From assembly GCF_030272615.1 (NCBI RefSeq), contig NC_081407.1, positions 152,107,048 through 152,167,047 on the forward strand: DNA of 60,000 nucleotides. The letters are read 5' to 3'. The notes beneath the pieces were generated by a model. It was not told where the DNA came from. It was given only the letters and a program-made list of their open reading frames with translations, and did no database searches. Source of the DNA: Cryptomeria japonica (taxonomy: Eukaryota > Streptophyta > Pinopsida > Cupressales > Cupressaceae). Below are positions 55,763 through 60,000 of this stretch, in pieces (the first letter of the stretch is position 1; each line of letters begins with the position of its first letter). The translations under genes were made by a program, and so were the position numbers.

Positions 55763-55767
55763 CGAAC
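55763..55767. repeat. Target site duplication CGAAC, right copy (copia 2)
   Basis: Follows the CCTAACA end directly. Confidence 0.9.
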
Positions 55768-57603
55768 AACCACAAGTTAGACTTCTTCACTGGGTACCTT
55801 CTACGTCATGTACCAGTAACAACTACTAATCCTATGGGGTACTCAATATTCTCTCCATCTACCACAGGACCATCCAATTTCTTTTTTGCGTCCACACAAT
55901 GACACAGGTAATAATATGTTCCTTCTTTATCGTCTTCAGCTGCAATAACTGCATAAACATGCCCTATAATGATAAAGTGAGAAGAATTTAGCAAACAACT
56001 AAGGTAAAATATTAAAGTACAAAAATTTGCATGTAGATAATTTACCTAGTTGGACTAAATCTGGCACATGGTCAAAGTCAACTGATGCTTCCATCTGTGT
56101 TAGTTGTAGTTCACTCGGAGGTCGATATGTCTCAAGTGGGATTAGAGGCCTCATACACCATTCATACACCCACTCCTTTGACTCACACTCATTATAGGCA
56201 CCATCTCTACATGAAGAACAATAACATGCCATCTGTCGCATATGGATAGTCCATGAACCTACATTAGAGATTTTGAAAGAGTGTAGCTCACTCGATCCTG
56301 TCAATGTACAACAATCTTCAAATTTTGCAATGTTAGTATCATCTACCAACTAAAAAAATCTGCAAACTGAAGACTTACCTTGATTACCTAGACCAATTGT
56401 ACCATTGCACCACTGAACAATTGATTTTGCATCTTTCAAGTTTGCATTCCCTTTGTACTTTAACTCTTCTCATGCTAAAGCTCTTTTAATACATGCTTCT
56501 GCACCATCATGCTCCCCTTTTCCATGCCCAGCCTCAGAGAAATTCCACATATGTTGAAGTCAACTTATGCATCCTAATCAACCAATAAAACATCTGAGAG
56601 TTCTTAAATTGCGATGCACAATTATCTGACCATATGATATATTGACGGAATGATATGCCTCGGCTAGCCAAATCATCATAGAATATCTGAAAACAACCTT
56701 GCACAAACTTTGTAGAGTGTGAGCGATCATCACTGATGTAAAAATGATACTCCCTCAATATCTTCCTATCTTCTTCCATACTATCATGTGCATGAATGAA
56801 TGCTATATGCACAAATATAGCAACTTGTGTGGAGTTGTAATATTGTGATTGCACCTCATTTTGCGGTTGTAGTGTGTAGTTCTTTGCAAAGTCAATAATT
56901 GAAATGATTGTATGAAGTGGAAATGTGTCCTTGCATAACTTAAATTGTGAGTCCAACCAACGAGCTTGATGGTTATGCCTTGCATACTCATACACTATAT
57001 TCTCATGAAAGATGCCCATAAGATGATACACTGGAATCTTCTCACTAACCAATTCACACCTTTTTGCTTATTTTCCATCTTTTAGCATGTAGGCCACTGT
57101 CTTATATTTTCCAAATTCCACTAATTCATTACCAATTTCTTGTCCAATATCCATATGTTGACAAATTTGTAAATGTCGCAATCCACCACAATGAACACAT
57201 GTGCCATCCAAGCAACACTTATTGTAATATACTTGACCATCTACTCTCTCACATAAGATGCTAGATATGAATTCCCTTGAAGATGTTGGTGGACCATTTA
57301 TGTTGCATTCTTACAAAACATTGTTAGCATGCAAATCTATACATATGTGTTGATAAACATCATAATGGTTAGAAAATTCGATACGTACTCTACAACAAAA
57401 AGTTGTGCATGTGTGGTTTATTTTTACATAAAAAGGCTTTACCATTTCAAAGAATCTTTGACTAATTTTAATTTGAGGATACATATGTTGAAACTTGGCA
57501 AAAAATTGTGTTTGAGTCATATTCAAAAAATGTTTCGGATGTGGATCACGGATTTTACTACCAATCCTCCTTACAACATCTCTTTGATTTGGAGAGACCC
57601 TTG

Positions 57604-57608
57604 TGTTA
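57604..57608. repeat. Target site duplication TGTTA, left copy (solo LTR 2)
   Basis: Matches 59134-59138 exactly; joining the flanks with one copy restores FWKNNTRVSP in the transposase-like frame. Confidence 0.85.
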
Positions 57609-59133
57609 TGATAGTTCTGATACTAAATGTTTAGTATAGATGCCAAGCTAATAAGATGGAAGGGGGGGGGGTGAATCATACAAACCTAATCTTCCATAAA
57701 ATCAACATATTCAACCTCGGTAACATATACTTCAGCAATATAACCAAAACTGCTAAACATGCAAACTCATAAACAGATAAGATCACAAAACATATAACAC
57801 CAGATTTAACGTGGAAACCCAAATAGGGAAAAACCACTGTAGGATTTCGGACCCACTAAGAAATATACTCTTCTAGAGTATGCTCAGTTAAAATCAAATC
57901 CTGTTAAAGATTACAAACACATTGCTAGATGTGACCCGGTTAAGGGATTTCCCTCAGATCTATTAGGATCTTCACCTTGTTAGAAGTGACCTTGTTAAAG
58001 GATTTCAAACACTCAATCAGAATGTCACCTTGCTAGAGGGTTTTACAAATAAGACTGTTAAGTCCACTCGGTTAAGAGATTTTCTGTCACTTTACAAAAT
58101 AACAGTAATAAAAATATATCTGCAACTTCACATCTAAAAATGCTAAAGCAGATTCTTATTTGCTCAATACAATCTAGTCATAGGACTTATCTTGTCCTTC
58201 TACTGGGCTCTATACTCTGTTATCAAAACAGGTCTTCAAGCTTCAGTTCTCGGTAATCACTATGTAGCATCCCTGTGCTTACACTTGCCCGCATACATTG
58301 TTTATCAACAGTTCCTTATTTATAAACAATTGCTAACCGCTTAATCTCCTTGATCACATTCCCCATGATCAATCATAGCCATCAAATCTTCAAACTTGAC
58401 CGGGTTCAATGTATCCTTCGATCTGAAAATGTTTTACCCCACCTTGGAACTTGCATACATTTCTTGGAACTTGTGCTAGGGTATTGCGGTTCAATCTGAG
58501 TTGTAGATCTTCCTGTCGTTTTTCTATTGCCATAAATTCTTTAACAAACTTCATACACGACATACCAATCATTTAATCAATTCCAGCTCATCAGCTTCCT
58601 TTATTAAATAATGCTTCTAATCATTTAATGCATTTTGTTACAGCTCGGTTGCAACTCGGTAAATACTAAACTTCACTCGGTAGACATTCTGCCTTCATTA
58701 ACTGATAGTGATAACCTTAGGGTTTACCGACTAGGTTCCTTAGGGTTTACCGACTAGGTTCTTTGCTCAGTAACATAGTATAGGATTAACCTTACAATCA
58801 ACAACATATGTAGGATATCAAAACAATCTAAACATCATGATCTCATCATTGTCTAACTCGGTAATAGTTGCCCATTGAATAACTTATTCCTCCCCTTATT
58901 CATCACATTCTTTCTGTGTCTTTTACCGACATCTTAACTCTCTTCAAAACATACTTCTTAAGATATGGCAACATCATATTGAATTAGAAAATCAATTTCT
59001 TGACATCAATGACAAAATAATAATATTAAGACAGTAAACATCCTTAATCAATTATATCCATAATCATCAACAACCTTCTCAATATCCTTATTGAAATGCC
59101 AACAATCTCTTATTGTCTGTTATAATGCCAACA
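57609..59133 (-). mobile_element. Solo copia-type LTR in the transposase-like gene
   Basis: 1,525 bp with TG...CA ends and perfect TGTTA duplication. Minus orientation: TGTTGGCATTATAACAG, then after 30 bp a second TGTTGGCATTTC, TTTTGTCATTGATGTCAA, a GGTTTTTCCCTATTTGGG block, GATTCACCCCCCCCC, and near the end TTTAGTATCAGAACTATCA. Shared words place it with the LTRs at 24053 and 33034. No protein-coding remnant lies inside. Confidence 0.78.
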
Positions 59134-59138
59134 TGTTA
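59134..59138. repeat. Target site duplication TGTTA, right copy (solo LTR 2)
   Basis: Pair of 57604-57608. Confidence 0.85.
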
Positions 59139-60000
59139 TTCTTCCAAAAATCTTCAATTAGGGATCTCGAGGCTTCAACAATTGCTTTATCTTTCTGTGG
59201 TAATCTACCAAAAAATTCCCATAGCTCATTGTTATATGGATCCTCCACTCTTTGTCGCCTTCCCATAGCTCTCATTAGAGTTTGTCTACTTATCTTCAAT
59301 TGTTTACTTGTCTTTCTAATGAGGTGAGCTTTCTTAGTTTGAGTGCTTACAATTGTTGATGTAATGACACGTCGTGTGGCATTACTATATTTTGTGTGTG
59401 AGTTAGAACCAACAATATCATATGCATTCATCAGATTTTTCACAATAGATTTATCATTTTATTCAATCGATGTTCTTAGCCCAAGAATCTTCATTATGGG
59501 CCTAAATTTCAGATTTCTCATCATTTCAACAAATAGTTGACATCTTCCCGTCTCATTTAAAGGCTCAAAAAATATTTTTCATATCTAGTTAGCATGTTTT
59601 TGACAAGTACGCTTCAGAATATTGTCAACCATTGGTTTCAAAACATTAGCATCAATATCGATCAAATACTTAGGCTTTCTATGCAAAACTCTAGGAGGTG
59701 TTCTCAAACTTTGAGTTACCTCAAGATTAGGAATGTCAACAACATTAGGGATAGGTGGCATACCTTCAACCAGAGATGAAAATGATGACATACCTTGAAT
59801 TGAGGTGTACAAGATGGTGTAGCTCCAATACTCGATGTCAATCGTGAAGTACTTGCAACATCAAATCATAGAGGGAGTGCATTCAATATGAGATGTTGTA
59901 GATGCCAACGGTGTGCCAATAAGAGATGGTGTGCCTTCAACTTGAGATGTAAGAGATGGGGTGCCTTCAACTTGAATTATGATATACATGCTCTCAACCT
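59134..60000 (-). pseudogene. N-terminal coding piece of the transposase-like gene
   Basis: From the right edge: VEGTPSL repeats and TPLASTTSHIECTPSMI, then GMPPIPNVVDIPNLEVTQSL, CQLFVEMMRNLKFRPIMKIL, RRVITSTIVSTQTKKAHLIR, LWEFFGRLPQKDKAIVEASR and IEDFWKNN at the solo LTR. Three stops between 59445 and 59585 and a frame change near 59830. The gene start is probably beyond 60000. Confidence 0.6.

Larger units (their letters stand above)
55763..57608 (-). pseudogene. Central coding piece of the transposase-like gene
   Basis: Carries the candidate catalytic D, D and E, both Cys clusters and an 82-bp intron (donor GTAAAT, acceptor CATTATAG). Stops: TAA after HANNVL and after KDGK, TGA after RALA, TAG after VCRFF, TGA after VVVTGT. 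One frameshift lies near 56545. Otherwise the text is continuous for about 580 codons. Similarity of spacing and the order of motifs, not a database match, supports the transposase reading. Confidence 0.68.
52653..60000 (-). pseudogene. DDE transposase-like gene, interrupted by two LTR insertions, runs off the window
   Basis: On the minus strand: a Ser/Thr/Pro-rich N-terminal part with VEGTPSL repeats, TKKAHLIRKTSKQLKISRQT, then FWKN-NTRVSPNQRDVVRRIG across the solo LTR, HPKHFLNMTQTQFF, a Cys cluster CCLDGTCVHCGG, D in IISIIDFAKNY (56891), D in IIWSDNCASQF (56624), E in GHGKGEHDGAEA (about 56512, after a frameshift), a second Cys region ACYCSSCRDGAYNECESKEW, a phase-1 intron (55964-56045), HVYAVIAAEDDKEGTYYYLC, SNLWLF joined across copia 2 to EDFETHRKILHYSNL, ending LDGSLD-stop. 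It has several in-frame stops. D-to-D spacing is about 89 residues and D-to-E about 37. From memory it resembles uncharacterised transposase-like proteins known mainly from animals. Superfamily not assigned. Confidence 0.68.

Noticed and set aside
57609-59133. Large intron of the transposase-like gene
   Set aside because: TG...CA ends with a perfect 5-bp duplication, restoration of the frame with one duplication copy, and lack of splice borders all favour an LTR insertion.

Overview
This is nuclear DNA from a plant with a large, repeat-rich genome. Most of it consists of nested LTR retrotransposons, plus a decayed DNA transposon-like locus. There are GT-AG introns, Ty1/copia elements primed by initiator-Met tRNA, a Tat-lineage Ty3/gypsy element and a plant mobile domain (PMD) protein. 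The density of old LTR insertions, and LTRs that end in a poly-C tract, would suit a gymnosperm, but that is a weak inference. No rRNA, tRNA, CRISPR array or intact single-copy host gene was recognised.

Layout: 1-605 is unrecognised flank. 611-16909 is a nearly complete Tat-lineage Ty3/gypsy retrotransposon (+) with 777-bp LTRs that differ at only two positions by eye and a perfect ACTCC target duplication. Its gag-pol is one frame broken by three TGA codons. Between integrase and the 3' LTR it carries a gene on the opposite strand. That gene has a TATA-like box, a 22-codon first exon, an 819-bp GT-AG intron and a long GC-rich exon encoding a PMD protein, interrupted by one TAG. The same GCGTCTGTG minisatellite lies in the gag leader and, reversed, in the intron of the antisense gene, so each gene has the repeat in its own sense orientation near its 5' end.

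16935-17826 is a decayed multi-exon coding remnant (-). 17.8-26.3 kb is mostly unassigned. It includes a retroelement relic (about 19.4-20.4 kb), two small tandem repeats and a solo copia-type LTR (24053-25391). 26350 to about 44.5 kb is an older, heavily mutated relative of the Tat element (-) without the PMD cargo. It is split inside reverse transcriptase by a complete but decayed Ty1/copia element (33034-39489, duplication GGTTT).

From about 45.2 kb to the window end lies what I read as one large, decayed DNA transposon or transposon-derived locus. It has a cluster of hairpins, an 8-exon gene of unknown function (+), a three-copy 110-bp repeat, a twelve-copy array of about 358 bp, and a convergent gene (-) for a protein with transposase-like DDE residues and Cys motifs. 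The second gene is interrupted twice, by a 3'-deleted copia element (52843-55762, duplication CGAAC) and by a solo LTR (57609-59133, duplication TGTTA). Removing each insertion with one duplication copy restores the reading frame across the junction. The strongest candidates for new biology are the antisense, intron-bearing cargo gene with its shared repeat, and the 45-60 kb two-gene unit.
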